Shown one piece after another: positions 1 through 8,232 of a stretch of 29,279 bases of DNA. Within the stretch, counting starts at the first letter, position 1. Each line of letters begins with the position of its first letter. The stretch lies in assembly GCA_034189165.1 (NCBI GenBank), contig JAXHVN010000029.1, positions 1 through 29,279 of the forward strand, in the 5' to 3' direction. A model generated the notes under the pieces. The model saw only the letters and a list, made by a program, of their open reading frames with translations, was not told the origin of the DNA and did no database searches. The position numbers and the translations under genes are program-made. This DNA is from JAASSS01 sp021767745. Its GTDB lineage: Bacteria; Pseudomonadota; Gammaproteobacteria; UBA5335.

Positions 1-2466
1 GGCATCGGCGCCTGGCGCCTCGCTCGCCTCGGCGGACTTCGGCTTGCGCCGCCGGCGCCGCGGCGGGAAGTCGTCGACGGCGATCACCTCGTCGATGGCA
101 GCCTGGGTGCGCCGCAGCTGCTCGGCCTCCTCGCGACTGATGATGCCCTCGCGCAAGCCCTGTTCGGCCGCCTCGGCCAGTTCGTGTTCGGCGAGGCGCC
201 GGCGCAGCGCGCGCTGCAGCTTGGCCTCGATCGGCTCGGCCGCCAGCACCTCGCGCAGGCCGTGTTCCAGCCGGCCGCGGGCGTCGTCGGTCTGCTGCGT
301 CAGATAGATCCCGGCGATCAGCCGCTCGCGGGTGGGGGTAGGGGTCAGGATGGTCTGCACCGCCCGTTCCTCGGTGATGCCGGCGGGCGGCGCCAGCCGG
401 TTGCCGAGCGGGAAGATCAGCCAGCGCAGGGCGATGCCGAGCCAGCGCTGCGGCAGCTCACGGCAGACGGCCTCCAGCGAGCGGCCGATGCTGGCGAGGC
501 TGTCGTCGAGCGCCCAGCGGAGCAGGGCGAGGTCTTCGGCCGGCTGGCCGGTATCGGCGAAGCGCTTGAGCGTGCCGCTGGCCAGATACAGCTGGCTCAG
601 CACGTCGGCGAAGTGCCCTGACAGACGCTCCTTGCGCTTGAGGTTGCCGCCGACGGTGAGCAGGGCGAGGTCCGCCAGCACGCAGAAGGCGGCGCTGAAG
701 CGGCCAAGCTGCTGGTAGTAGCGCCGCTCGGGGCCATCGGTGGGCGCCGGCGCCAGGCGGGCACCGGTGAGCCCGTGCAGCAGGGTGGCCGTGGCATTGC
801 GCAGGCCATAGCCCAGGTGCGCCATCAGCGCCTGGTCGAACTCGAGCACCGCCTGGCGCTCGTCGCTCTGCTGCAGCGCCAGCATCTCGCGCAGCAGGTA
901 GGGATGGCAGCGCACCGCGCCCTGGCCGAAGATGATCAGGCTGCGGGTCAGCGTGTTGGCGCCCTCGACCGTGATGGAGATCGGGACGTCGCGATAGATC
1001 TGGGCAAGGTAGTTGCGCGGACCGTCGCAGATGCCCTTGCCGCCGTGCACGTCCATCGCATGCTCGACGACGCGGCGCATGCCGTCCGTGAGCTGTTGCT
1101 TGACGATGCCGGAGATCACCGCCGGGTGCTCGCCCTGATCCAGCCCGATCAGGGTCAGCAGGCGGGCGCCGTCCATGCGGTAGGTCTCCCCGGCGATGGC
1201 CGCCAGGTGCGTCTGCACGCCTTCGAAGGTCGCGATCGGCAGGTGAAACTGACGGCGGATGCGGGCGTAGGCGCCGCTGGTCTGGCTGCAGACCTTGGCG
1301 GCGCCGACGCTCAGGGCCGGCAGCGAGATGCCCCGTCCGGCCGCCAGCGCGCCCATCAGCATGCGCCAGCCCTGGCCGATGCGCTCGCGGCCGCCGATGA
1401 TCCAGTCCAGCGGGATGAAGACGTCCCGGCCGCGCGTCGGCCCGTTCTGGAAGGCGGAGGACAGCGGATAGTGGCGATTGCCGATCTCCACGCCCGGGTG
1501 GTCCGCCGGAATCAGTGCCAGCGTCGGCCCGAGGTCCTCCTGGTTGCCCAGCAGATGGTCCGGATCGTGCGCCCGGAAGGCCAGGCCCAGCAGCGTCGCC
1601 ACCGGCGCCAGGGTGATGTAGCGCTTGTCCCAGGTGAGCCGCAGGCCGAGGACCTCTTTGCCCTCGTGCTCGCCGGTGCAGACGATGCCGACATCCGGCA
1701 GCGCCGCGGCATCGGACCCGGCATGCGGACCGGTCAGGGCGAAGCAGGGGATTTCCTGCCCGCGCGCCAGGCGCGGCAGGTAATGCGTCTTCTGCGCGTC
1801 GGTGCCGTACTGCAGCAGCAGCTCGCCGGGGCCGAGCGAGTTCGGCACCATCACGCTCACGCCCGCCGCGCCGCTGCGGCTGGAGATCTTCATCACGATT
1901 TCCGAATGCGCCAGCGCCGAGAAGCCCTTGCCGCCGTACTCGGGCGGGATGATCATGCCGAAGAAGCCTTCCTCGCGGATGAACTTCCAGGCGCGGGCGG
2001 GCAGGTCCCTGTCCTGCGTGATGTCCCAGTCGCTCAGCATGTCGCAGAGCGTTTCCACCGGCCCATCGAGGAAGGCCTGCTCCTCGGCGCTGAGCGTCGG
2101 TGCCGGCAGGTCGAGCAGGCGCTGCCAGTCCGGCCGACCGCTGAACAGCTCCCCGTCCCACCACACGCTGCCGGCTTCCAGCGCCTCGCGTTCGGTTGGC
2201 GAGATGCTCGGCAGCACCTTGCGAAACCAGGGCAGCAGACGGGCGATGAGCTGCTGGCGGCGCAGTTCGTCGGCGTTGAGTACGGTCGCCACCGCGCCGA
2301 ACAGCAGCCAGAGCAGGACCAACCAGGCGACCGGCGCCGAGCTCGCCACCGTGTAGAGCAGCAGGAACAGGCCGATTGCGGTGGTGCCGGCGAGAGGCTC
2401 GGTCCGCCGGTAGAAGACGGTGCCCAGCACCACGATGAACAGTCCCAGCCAGATCACGCTCGCCAT
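1..2466 (-). CDS. fadE: Acyl-CoA dehydrogenase FadE, long membrane-linked form (3' end beyond window)
   Basis: Catalyses the first, FAD-dependent step of fatty acid beta-oxidation, passing electrons from acyl-CoA to the electron-transfer flavoprotein/quinone chain. The frame stays open from the ATG at 2466 to base 1 (822 codons, no stop), so the last residues are outside the window. E. coli FadE is 814 residues, so little is missing. Residues 3-60 are mostly hydrophobic (about two membrane helices), as in E. coli FadE. The core carries VPNSLGPGELL, YLPRLARGQEIPCFALTGP followed by AGSDA, FQNGPTRG, SITVEGANTLTR and FGQGAVRCHPY, all closely matching FadE. Near the end is a VDDF motif, then an Arg/Lys-rich tail rather than the E. 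coli tail. It lies 31 bases after nadC on the same strand and may be the last gene of the metal/nadC unit, although that gap leaves room for its own signals. No frameshift was seen at the points I translated by hand. Confidence 0.96.
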   Translation of the reverse strand, partial: MASVIWLGLFIVVLGTVFYRRTEPLAGTTAIGLFLLLYTVASSAPVAWLVLLWLLFGAVATVLNADELRRQQLIARLLPWFRKVLPSISPTEREALEAGSVWWDGELFSGRPDWQRLLDLPAPTLSAEEQAFLDGPVETLCDMLSDWDITQDRDLPARAWKFIREEGFFGMIIPPEYGGKGFSALAHSEIVMKISSRSGAAGVSVMVPNSLGPGELLLQYGTDAQKTHYLPRLARGQEIPCFALTGPHAGSDAAALPDVGIVCTGEHEGKEVLGLRLTWDKRYITLAPVATLLGLAFRAHDPDHLLGNQEDLGPTLALIPADHPGVEIGNRHYPLSSAFQNGPTRGRDVFIPLDWIIGGRERIGQGWRMLMGALAAGRGISLPALSVGAAKVCSQTSGAYARIRRQFHLPIATFEGVQTHLAAIAGETYRMDGARLLTLIGLDQGEHPAVISGIVKQQLTDGMRRVVEHAMDVHGGKGICDGPRNYLAQIYRDVPISITVEGANTLTRSLIIFGQGAVRCHPYLLREMLALQQSDERQAVLEFDQALMAHLGYGLRNATATLLHGLTGARLAPAPTDGPERRYYQQLGRFSAAFCVLADLALLTVGGNLKRKERLSGHFADVLSQLYLASGTLKRFADTGQPAEDLALLRWALDDSLASIGRSLEAVCRELPQRWLGIALRWLIFPLGNRLAPPAGITEERAVQTILTPTPTRERLIAGIYLTQQTDDARGRLEHGLREVLAAEPIEAKLQRALRRRLAEHELAEAAEQGLREGIISREEAEQLRRTQAAIDEVIAVDDFPPRRRRRKPKSAEASEAPGADA

Positions 2467-2497
2467 GGCAAGCCTCCGTGTCGTCGCCCGCGGGCCG

Positions 2498-3391
2498 TCA
2501 GGCCTCGGCCTGTAACCGTAGCGAGAAATCTACCGCCTGCACGTGCTTGGTCAGCCCGCCGCAGGAAATGCGTGTGACGCCGGTCGCGGCGATGGCGCCG
2601 ATCGTCTCCAGAGTGACGTTGCCGGAGGCTTCCAGTTCCGCTGGGTGTTGCCAGCGACGGTTCAGCGCCACGGCCTCGCGCAGCGTCTCGAGCGGGAAGT
2701 TGTCCAGCAGGATCAGGCGGGCGCCGGCCTCGAGCGCGGCCTGCAGCTCGGTCAGCGATTCCACCTCGATCTGCACCGGCAGGGCGTGCCGGGCCGCCAG
2801 CGCCTCGGCCGCCCGCAGCGCGTCGAGGATCGAACCGGCGGCAGCGATGTGGTTTTCCTTGATCAGGATGGCGTCGTAGAGCCCGAGACGCTGGTTGTCG
2901 CCGCCGCCGCAGCGCACTGCATACTTCTGCGCCAGGCGCAGACCGGGCAGGGTCTTGCGCGTGTCGAACACGCGCGCCTCGGTGTGGGCGATTGCCCGCG
3001 CGTAGGCTCGCGCGGCACTGGCGGTGCCGGACAGTGTCTGCAGCAGGTTCAGGGCGGTGCGTTCGGCCCGCAGCAGGCTGCGCGCCGGTCCGTGCAGTTC
3101 GCACACCGGCTGGCCGGGCGTCAGCTCGTCGCCGTCCGCCGCCTGCCAGTGCAGGGTGATGCGGGCATCGACCTGCCGGCAGGTTTCCTCGAACCAGGGC
3201 CGCCCGCATAGCACCGCCGTCTCGCGGCAGATCAGCCGGCCGCGCCGGGGCAGGTCGGCGACCAGCAGGGCGGAGGGATCCTGCGGTGCCTGCTGGCCCA
3301 GATCCTCGGCCAGCGCCGTGGCCACCAACGCGGCCACATGATGGCCGGCGGGCGGGGCCGGCGGTCCGGGGGGCACCGGGACGGCGCTCAT
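2498..3391 (-). CDS. nadC: Nicotinate-nucleotide pyrophosphorylase (quinolinate phosphoribosyltransferase)
   Basis: Converts quinolinate and PRPP to nicotinate mononucleotide, CO2 and pyrophosphate, the committed step of de novo NAD synthesis in the cytoplasm. The product is 297 residues, the usual size. Family motifs are clear: ERTALNLLQTLSGTAS around residue 110, DTRKTLPGLR around 143, the QKYAVRCGGG and NQRLGLYDAILIKENHI segment that binds quinolinate and PRPP, IEVESL, LLDNF and a C-terminal ISCGGLTKH. The N-terminal 17 residues are Pro/Ala-rich and probably not part of the fold. Its ATG overlaps the stop of the copper ATPase gene as ATGA, so translation is probably coupled. nadC next to a copper exporter is not a standard arrangement. 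There is no nadA or nadB in the window. The start was chosen for the overlap; no other Met precedes the conserved domain. Confidence 0.97.
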   Translation of the reverse strand: MSAVPVPPGPPAPPAGHHVAALVATALAEDLGQQAPQDPSALLVADLPRRGRLICRETAVLCGRPWFEETCRQVDARITLHWQAADGDELTPGQPVCELHGPARSLLRAERTALNLLQTLSGTASAARAYARAIAHTEARVFDTRKTLPGLRLAQKYAVRCGGGDNQRLGLYDAILIKENHIAAAGSILDALRAAEALAARHALPVQIEVESLTELQAALEAGARLILLDNFPLETLREAVALNRRWQHPAELEASGNVTLETIGAIAATGVTRISCGGLTKHVQAVDFSLRLQAEA

Positions 3392-5862
3392 CCTGGCTGG
3401 CGGCCGAAGCGTTGCAGACGCAGGGCGTTGCCGATCACCGAGACCGAACTCAGGCTCATCGCCGCCGCCGCCAGCATCGGGCTCAGCAGCAGGCCGGTCA
3501 GCGGGTAGAACAGCCCGGCCGCCACGGGGATGCCGAGGGTGTTGTAGCCGAAGGCGAACAGGAGGTTCTGCCGGATGTTGCGCAGCGTGGCGTGGGACAG
3601 CGTGATCGCGCGCTCGATGGCGTGGATGTCGCCCTTCACCAGCGTGACGCCGGCGCTTTCCATGGCGACGTCCGTGCCGGTGCCCATGGCGATGCCGACG
3701 TCGGCCTGCGCCAGTGCCGGCGCATCGTTGACGCCATCGCCCGCCATGGCCACCACGCGGCCCTGCTGCTGGAGTTCCTTCACGATCGCCTGCTTGCGTT
3801 CCGGCAGCACCCCAGCGTGTACCTCCGTAAGGCCCAGACGCGCCGCCACGGCCTCGGCGGTGGTGGGATTGTCGCCGGAAAGCATGACCAGCCGCAGGCC
3901 CCGCTCGCGCAGTGCGGCGACGGCCTCGGCGGCGTCCGGCTTGATGGCGTCGGCCACGGCGATCATCGCCACGGCGGCATCGTCCACTGCCAGCAGCATG
4001 GCCGTCGCACCCTCGCGGCGGGCCTCGGCGGCAGCCTCGCGCAGCGCGGCGGGCAGGTCGATGCCGAGCGGCTCCAGGAGCGCTTCGTTGCCGAGGGCGA
4101 CGACCCGCTCGCCGACGCGGCCCCGGACGCCGCGGCCGGTCTCGGCGCCGAACTCGTTCACCGGCGGCAGCGTCAGGTCGCGCTCGCGCGCCGCGCGCAC
4201 GATGGCCGCTGCCAGCGGATGCTCGCTGGCCTGCTCGATGCCGGCGGCCAAGGCCAGCGCGGCATCGGCGTCCATCGGCGCCGACGGTATCAGCGTGAGC
4301 GTGTGCAGCGAGGGCTGGCCGACCGTCAGCGTGCCGGTCTTGTCGAACACCAGCGTATCGACCTCGCGCAGCCGTTCGATCGACTCGGCGTTGCGGAACA
4401 GCACGCCCAGATGGGCGCCGCGCCCGGTGGCCACCATGATCGACATCGGCGTGGCCAGCCCCAGCGCGCAGGGGCAGGCGATGATCAGCACCGAGATGGC
4501 GTTGACCAGCGCATAGCCGAGCGCCGGCGGTGGGCCGAACAGGCTCCAGACGATGAACGTCAGCGCGGCGACGCCGACCACGGCCGGCACGAACCATCCC
4601 GCCACGCGATCCACCAGCCGCTGCACCGGCGCCTGACTGCGCTGGGCCTCCGCCACCAGCTGGATGATGCGTGCCAGCAGCGTTTCGCTGCCGACGTGAC
4701 GGGCGCGGATCGTGAGGCTGCCGCTGCCGTTCAGCGTGCCGCCGATCACCGCATCGCCGGGCTCCTTGGCGACCGGCATCGACTCACCCGTGAGCATGGA
4801 TTCATCGACGCTGGAGCGGCCATCGACCACCTCGGCATCCACCGGTACCTTCTCGCCCGGCCGCACGCGCAGCCGGTCGCCGGGCTGCACTGCTTCCAGC
4901 GGCACGTCCTGCTCGCGGCCCTCGGCGTCGATGCGCCGGGCCTGGGGCGGAGCGAGATCGAGCAGCGCCCGCAGCGCCCGGCCGGTGCGCTGGCGCGCCC
5001 GTAGCTCGAGCACCTGGCCGACGAGCACCAGCGTCACGATGACCGCGGCCGCCTCGAAGTACACCGGCACGCTGCCGTCCAGCTCGCGCAGCGCCGGTGG
5101 CACGATGCCCGGCAGCAGGGTAGCGATGACGCTGTAGCCGAAGGCCACGCCGGTGCCGAGCGCGATCAGCGTGAACATGTTCAGGTGCCGCGTGCGCAGC
5201 GAGCGATAGCCGCGGACGAAAAACGGCCAGCCGCCCCACAGCACCACCGGTGCCGCCAGCGGCAGCTGGACCCAGCGCGAGAGCGATTCGCCGAGCCCGA
5301 GCCCGCCGCCCGGCAGCATCTCCAGCATGGCGATCAGGAACAGCGGCACGGTGAAGATCGCGCTGATCAGCAGCCGCCGCTGCATGTCGACCAGCTCGGG
5401 GTCGGGGCCCTCGTCCGCCGTCACCTCGCGCGGCTCCAGCGCCATGCCGCAGATGGGGCACTCGCCCGGGGCGTCCTCGACGATCTCCGGATGCATCGGG
5501 CAGGTCCAGGTGCGCCGGGTCGCCGGGGCCGCTGGGTTGCGCTCCAGCGCCATGCCGCACAGCGGGCAGCTGCCGGGGGTGTCGGCGGCCACGCTCGGGC
5601 ACATCGGGCAGATGTAGGGCGCCTGCGTCCTGGCGGCGCCGGCCGGGGCGACATCGCCGCCGTGGCAGCAGCCATCCGCCGCCGTCGCCGGCCTCTCGGG
5701 CGGGGTTTCGTTGGCTGCCGCGAAGCGGTTGCGGCAGCCCTGGCAGCAGAAGTAGTGGACCTCGCCGTCGCGTTCGAGCGAAATGGCGCTCGCCGGATCG
5801 ACCTGCATGCCGCAGATGGGATCGGTGGCCAGCGACGGCTTGTCGGTGTGCGCGTGCGTCAT
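3388..5862 (-). CDS. copA: Copper-exporting P1B-type ATPase with YHS and two heavy-metal-binding repeats
   Basis: Pumps Cu(I) (possibly Ag(I)) out of the cytoplasm at the cost of ATP. It has 824 residues. Residues 12-50 form a YHS-type module (DPICGM, HYFCCQGC). Residues 83-106 and 118-143 are two Cys/His repeats ending CPLCGMALE and CPICGMALE. The P-type core has TGE at 358-360, the membrane CPC at 463-465 (IIACPCALGLATP), phosphorylated Asp507 in DKTGTLT, the SEHPL His-Pro motif at 547-551 and GDGVND at 708-713. YN in FGYNTLGIP and MSLSS near residue 802 are ion-site residues of the P1B-1 (copper) class. The layout resembles Legionella CopA. No classical ferredoxin-like HMA domain is present. 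The ATG overlaps the znuB stop (ATGA), and GGGAG lies 7 bases upstream of it. Longer upstream extensions of this frame run antiparallel through znuB and are not needed. The silver-pump alternative cannot be excluded. Confidence 0.96.
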   Translation of the reverse strand: MTHAHTDKPSLATDPICGMQVDPASAISLERDGEVHYFCCQGCRNRFAAANETPPERPATAADGCCHGGDVAPAGAARTQAPYICPMCPSVAADTPGSCPLCGMALERNPAAPATRRTWTCPMHPEIVEDAPGECPICGMALEPREVTADEGPDPELVDMQRRLLISAIFTVPLFLIAMLEMLPGGGLGLGESLSRWVQLPLAAPVVLWGGWPFFVRGYRSLRTRHLNMFTLIALGTGVAFGYSVIATLLPGIVPPALRELDGSVPVYFEAAAVIVTLVLVGQVLELRARQRTGRALRALLDLAPPQARRIDAEGREQDVPLEAVQPGDRLRVRPGEKVPVDAEVVDGRSSVDESMLTGESMPVAKEPGDAVIGGTLNGSGSLTIRARHVGSETLLARIIQLVAEAQRSQAPVQRLVDRVAGWFVPAVVGVAALTFIVWSLFGPPPALGYALVNAISVLIIACPCALGLATPMSIMVATGRGAHLGVLFRNAESIERLREVDTLVFDKTGTLTVGQPSLHTLTLIPSAPMDADAALALAAGIEQASEHPLAAAIVRAARERDLTLPPVNEFGAETGRGVRGRVGERVVALGNEALLEPLGIDLPAALREAAAEARREGATAMLLAVDDAAVAMIAVADAIKPDAAEAVAALRERGLRLVMLSGDNPTTAEAVAARLGLTEVHAGVLPERKQAIVKELQQQGRVVAMAGDGVNDAPALAQADVGIAMGTGTDVAMESAGVTLVKGDIHAIERAITLSHATLRNIRQNLLFAFGYNTLGIPVAAGLFYPLTGLLLSPMLAAAAMSLSSVSVIGNALRLQRFGRQPG

Positions 5863-6686
5863 GAACTCGCTCCCATGAGACGGCGTGGGGCCAGCAGGCA
5901 CAGGACGTAGGCGGCCAGCGTGGTCAGCACGATCGCCGGGCCAGCCGGCCAGTCCGCAAGATACGCCAGCGCCAGCCCCGAGGCGCTGCAGGCGGCGGCG
6001 ATCCCCGTGGTCGCCAGGCTGATCGCCGGCAGCGTGCGCAGCAGGCGCTCGGCGCCAGCCGCGGGCAGCGTCAGCAGGGCGATCAGCAGGATCAGGCCGA
6101 CGACCTGCAGCATGACCACCACGGTGAGCGCGATCAGGGTCATCAGCAGCAGCTCCAGCGCCATCACCGGCAGGCCACGCAGCTGGGCGAAGTCGGCATC
6201 GAAGCTCACCGCCCGCAGGTGGCGATGCAGCAGTGCCATCACGACCAGCAGCAGCCCGTCGAGCCCGGCCATCAACATAAGTGCCGGTCCGTCCAGCATC
6301 AAGATGTTGCCGAACAGGTAGCTGGACAGGTCGTTCTGATAGCCGGGCGTGGCCGTGAGCAGCAGTACGCCGGCCGCCATGCCGCCCGCCCACAGGGCGC
6401 TGATGAGCGTATCTTCCTGCGCCCGCCAGCGCCGGTGGATAGTGCCGATGGCCAGTCCCGAGAGCACGGCGGCGCCGGCGGCACCGAGCAGCGGCGGCCA
6501 GCCGAGCCAGTGCGCCAGCCCGATGCCGCCGAGCACGCTGTGGGCGATGCCGCCGGCGAGATAGCTGATGCGGCGGGCTACCACGAACGGACCGAGCAGG
6601 CCGGCCGCCAGGCTGGCCAGCATGCCGCCGAGCAGCGCGTGGGTCAGAAAGCGCTGGGTCAGAAAGGCGGTCAGCAGCGCGCTCAT
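5859..6686 (-). CDS. znuB: Metal ABC transporter permease, ZnuB/TroC family
   Basis: Membrane subunit of an ABC-3 family importer (zinc or manganese). The 275-residue protein is hydrophobic throughout, with about eight predicted helices. Family signatures are FVVARRISYLAGGIAHSVLG near residue 35, GYQNDLSSYLFGNIL around residue 115 and LRGLPV with a following LQVVGLILLIALLTLPAA stretch. Length is normal for the family. The start overlaps the znuC stop as ATGA, and the stop overlaps the copper ATPase start as ATGA, so it is coupled on both sides. The family includes zinc, manganese and iron carriers; the zinc name follows the usual annotation and is not proven by residues seen here. Confidence 0.94.
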   Translation of the reverse strand: MSALLTAFLTQRFLTHALLGGMLASLAAGLLGPFVVARRISYLAGGIAHSVLGGIGLAHWLGWPPLLGAAGAAVLSGLAIGTIHRRWRAQEDTLISALWAGGMAAGVLLLTATPGYQNDLSSYLFGNILMLDGPALMLMAGLDGLLLVVMALLHRHLRAVSFDADFAQLRGLPVMALELLLMTLIALTVVVMLQVVGLILLIALLTLPAAGAERLLRTLPAISLATTGIAAACSASGLALAYLADWPAGPAIVLTTLAAYVLCLLAPRRLMGASS

Positions 6687-7348
6687 GCGGTGGCGCGCTC
6701 CTGGATCCGGCCGGCCGCGACGTCCAGCACGCGATCGGCGCGGCCGGTCAGCAGCTGCACGTCGTGGGTCACGAACAGCACCGTGTGCCGCCCGCGCCGC
6801 GCGTCGAGCGCCGCGAGCAGCAGCGCCTGACTGCGGGCGTCGAGGCCGCTGGTGGGCTCGTCCAGCGCCAGCAGCGGCGCCTCGGTGGCGAGCGCACGGG
6901 CCAGCAGCGCCCGCTGCAGCTGGCCGCCGGACAGGGCGCCGAGCGAGGCGCCCGCCTGCGGTTGCAGCTCGACCTGGGCGATGGCGGCCTCGACGGCCTC
7001 GCGGCGCCGCCGGCGTGCTGCCGGGCCGGGCCAGCCGGGCCAGCGCTGCAGCCGGCCCTGGGCGACCAGCTGACGCACGGTCAGGGGGAAGTCGCGCCGC
7101 ACCGGCAGGCCCTGCGGCACGTAGCCGACCCAGCCGCGCCGGCGCGTGGGCGGCTCGCCATCGACCAGCACCCGGCCGGCCGTCGGCGTCAGCAGACCGA
7201 TCATCAGCTTCAGCAGCGTGCTCTTGCCGGCGCCGTTGGCGCCGACGATGCCGATGAAGCTGCCAGCGCTCAGCTGCAGGCTCACCTCCTGCAGTAGTGC
7301 GCGGCCGTCGTAGCGAAAGCTGAGCCGGTCGAGCTGCAGCGTGTTCAC
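6683..7348 (-). CDS. znuC: Metal ABC transporter ATP-binding protein, ZnuC-like
   Basis: Cytoplasmic ATPase that drives the ZnuB permease. It has 221 residues with a complete nucleotide-binding domain: Walker A GANGAGKST at about 36-44, Q-loop within YVPQGLPVRRDFPLTV, signature LSGGQLQRALLARAL, Walker B LLALDEPTSGLD and the switch His in VLFVTHD. The VRRDFPLTV segment is typical of the zinc/manganese branch. The region between Q-loop and signature is Arg-rich. The C-terminus is short, without the extra tail of E. coli ZnuC (251 residues). ATGA overlaps join it to znuA upstream and znuB downstream. Confidence 0.95.
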   Translation of the reverse strand: MNTLQLDRLSFRYDGRALLQEVSLQLSAGSFIGIVGANGAGKSTLLKLMIGLLTPTAGRVLVDGEPPTRRRGWVGYVPQGLPVRRDFPLTVRQLVAQGRLQRWPGWPGPAARRRRREAVEAAIAQVELQPQAGASLGALSGGQLQRALLARALATEAPLLALDEPTSGLDARSQALLLAALDARRGRHTVLFVTHDVQLLTGRADRVLDVAAGRIQERATA

Positions 7349-8229
7349 TGCAGTTCCGCGGCCAGGCGTGCCGCCACCATCCGCAGGTTCTGCCGGTAGT
7401 CCGCCGCCAGCGGATCGAGAGTGTCAGTCGCGACGGCCAGTTCGCGGGCCACCGCGGCAACGGCCGGTCCTGCGTTTTGTGGCTGGACGAACAGCGTGTG
7501 CAGCCCCTCGCGGGCCACACGCTGCTTCAGCGCGATCAGCCCGCGGGGGCCGGGCGACTTGCCCTCGTGCTCGACCGCGAGCTGCTCCAGCCCGTAGGCC
7601 GCCGCGAAGTGACTCCAGGCGGGATGCCAGACGAGAAAGACGCGTCCGGCGAACGGCTCGAGGCGGATGGCGAGCTCGCGGTCCAGGGCTGCCAGGCTGT
7701 CCAGATAGGCGGCCGCCCGCGCAGCGTAGTGCGCCGCGTGTGCCGGATCGGCCACGCTCAGGGCATCCCGGATACGCTCGACCTGTCGGGCGGCCTGCGC
7801 CGGCGCCGTCCAGAGGTGCGGATCGGCGGCGCCATGCGCGTGGTCATCGGGCGTCGGCGCAGCACGGCCCGCCGTCTCGGCCGGCGTGCCGAGGTCGACG
7901 CGCCGCATGTGGCCGTTCAGCCCCTGCAACCGGTCGAGCCAGCGCGCCTCGCCGGCGAGCCCGGCCGCGAAGTACAGCTCGAGGTCGGCCGCTGCCGCCA
8001 GCTCGCGGGGCGACGGTTCGAAGGTCTCCGGCAGCCGCTGCGCCGGGATCATCTGCACCACCCTCACGTGCGGGCTGCCGATGGCCTCGACGAAGTGGGC
8101 GTGCGGCGCGATCGTGGCACCGACCTCCAGGGCGGCGCCCCAGGTGGGCAGCGCGAGCAGCAGGACGGCGAGCAGGCAGCGGGCCACGGACCGGTGGTGC
8201 CGGCGCAGCGAACGCGTTGCTATGCTCAT
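7345..8229 (-). CDS. znuA: Zinc/manganese-type periplasmic solute-binding protein (cluster A-I), atypical metal site
   Basis: Captures a divalent metal in the periplasm and delivers it to ZnuB. It has 294 residues. The N-terminus is a signal peptide: Arg/His-rich start, hydrophobic core LLAVLLLALP, likely cleavage after WGAA near residue 34. Candidate ligands are the His residues in DDHAHGAADPHLW (also a very short His loop), in VWHPAWSHFAAAYGL, and the Asp in DTLDPLAADY near the C-terminus. Where ZnuA and PsaA usually carry Pro-His followed by Tyr-Glu-Pro, this protein reads RLPETFEPSP, so the first canonical His is Glu. VEHEGKSPGP is a conserved family loop. The ATG at 8229 is preceded by AAGGA 8 bases upstream. 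The start lies 3 bases from the divergent yidD start, so its promoter must lie inside yidD. I could not find a convincing Zur operator there. Confidence 0.9.
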   Translation of the reverse strand: MSIATRSLRRHHRSVARCLLAVLLLALPTWGAALEVGATIAPHAHFVEAIGSPHVRVVQMIPAQRLPETFEPSPRELAAAADLELYFAAGLAGEARWLDRLQGLNGHMRRVDLGTPAETAGRAAPTPDDHAHGAADPHLWTAPAQAARQVERIRDALSVADPAHAAHYAARAAAYLDSLAALDRELAIRLEPFAGRVFLVWHPAWSHFAAAYGLEQLAVEHEGKSPGPRGLIALKQRVAREGLHTLFVQPQNAGPAVAAVARELAVATDTLDPLAADYRQNLRMVAARLAAELQ

Positions 8230-8232
8230 GGG

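Noticed and set aside
458..2164. 568-codon minus-strand open frame within fadE
   Set aside because: A different frame of the same strand; low-complexity Arg/Ala/Gly/Pro product without motifs, while the FadE frame is continuous from 2466.
775..2577. 600-codon plus-strand open frame opposite fadE
   Set aside because: Antisense shadow of a GC-rich gene: rich in Gln, Arg, Ala, Asp and His with no domain, while the minus-strand frame is clear FadE.
3392..4597. Upstream extension of the nadC frame into copA
   Set aside because: Arg/Gly-rich out-of-frame reading of the copper ATPase; the NadC domain begins at the ATG overlapping the copA stop.
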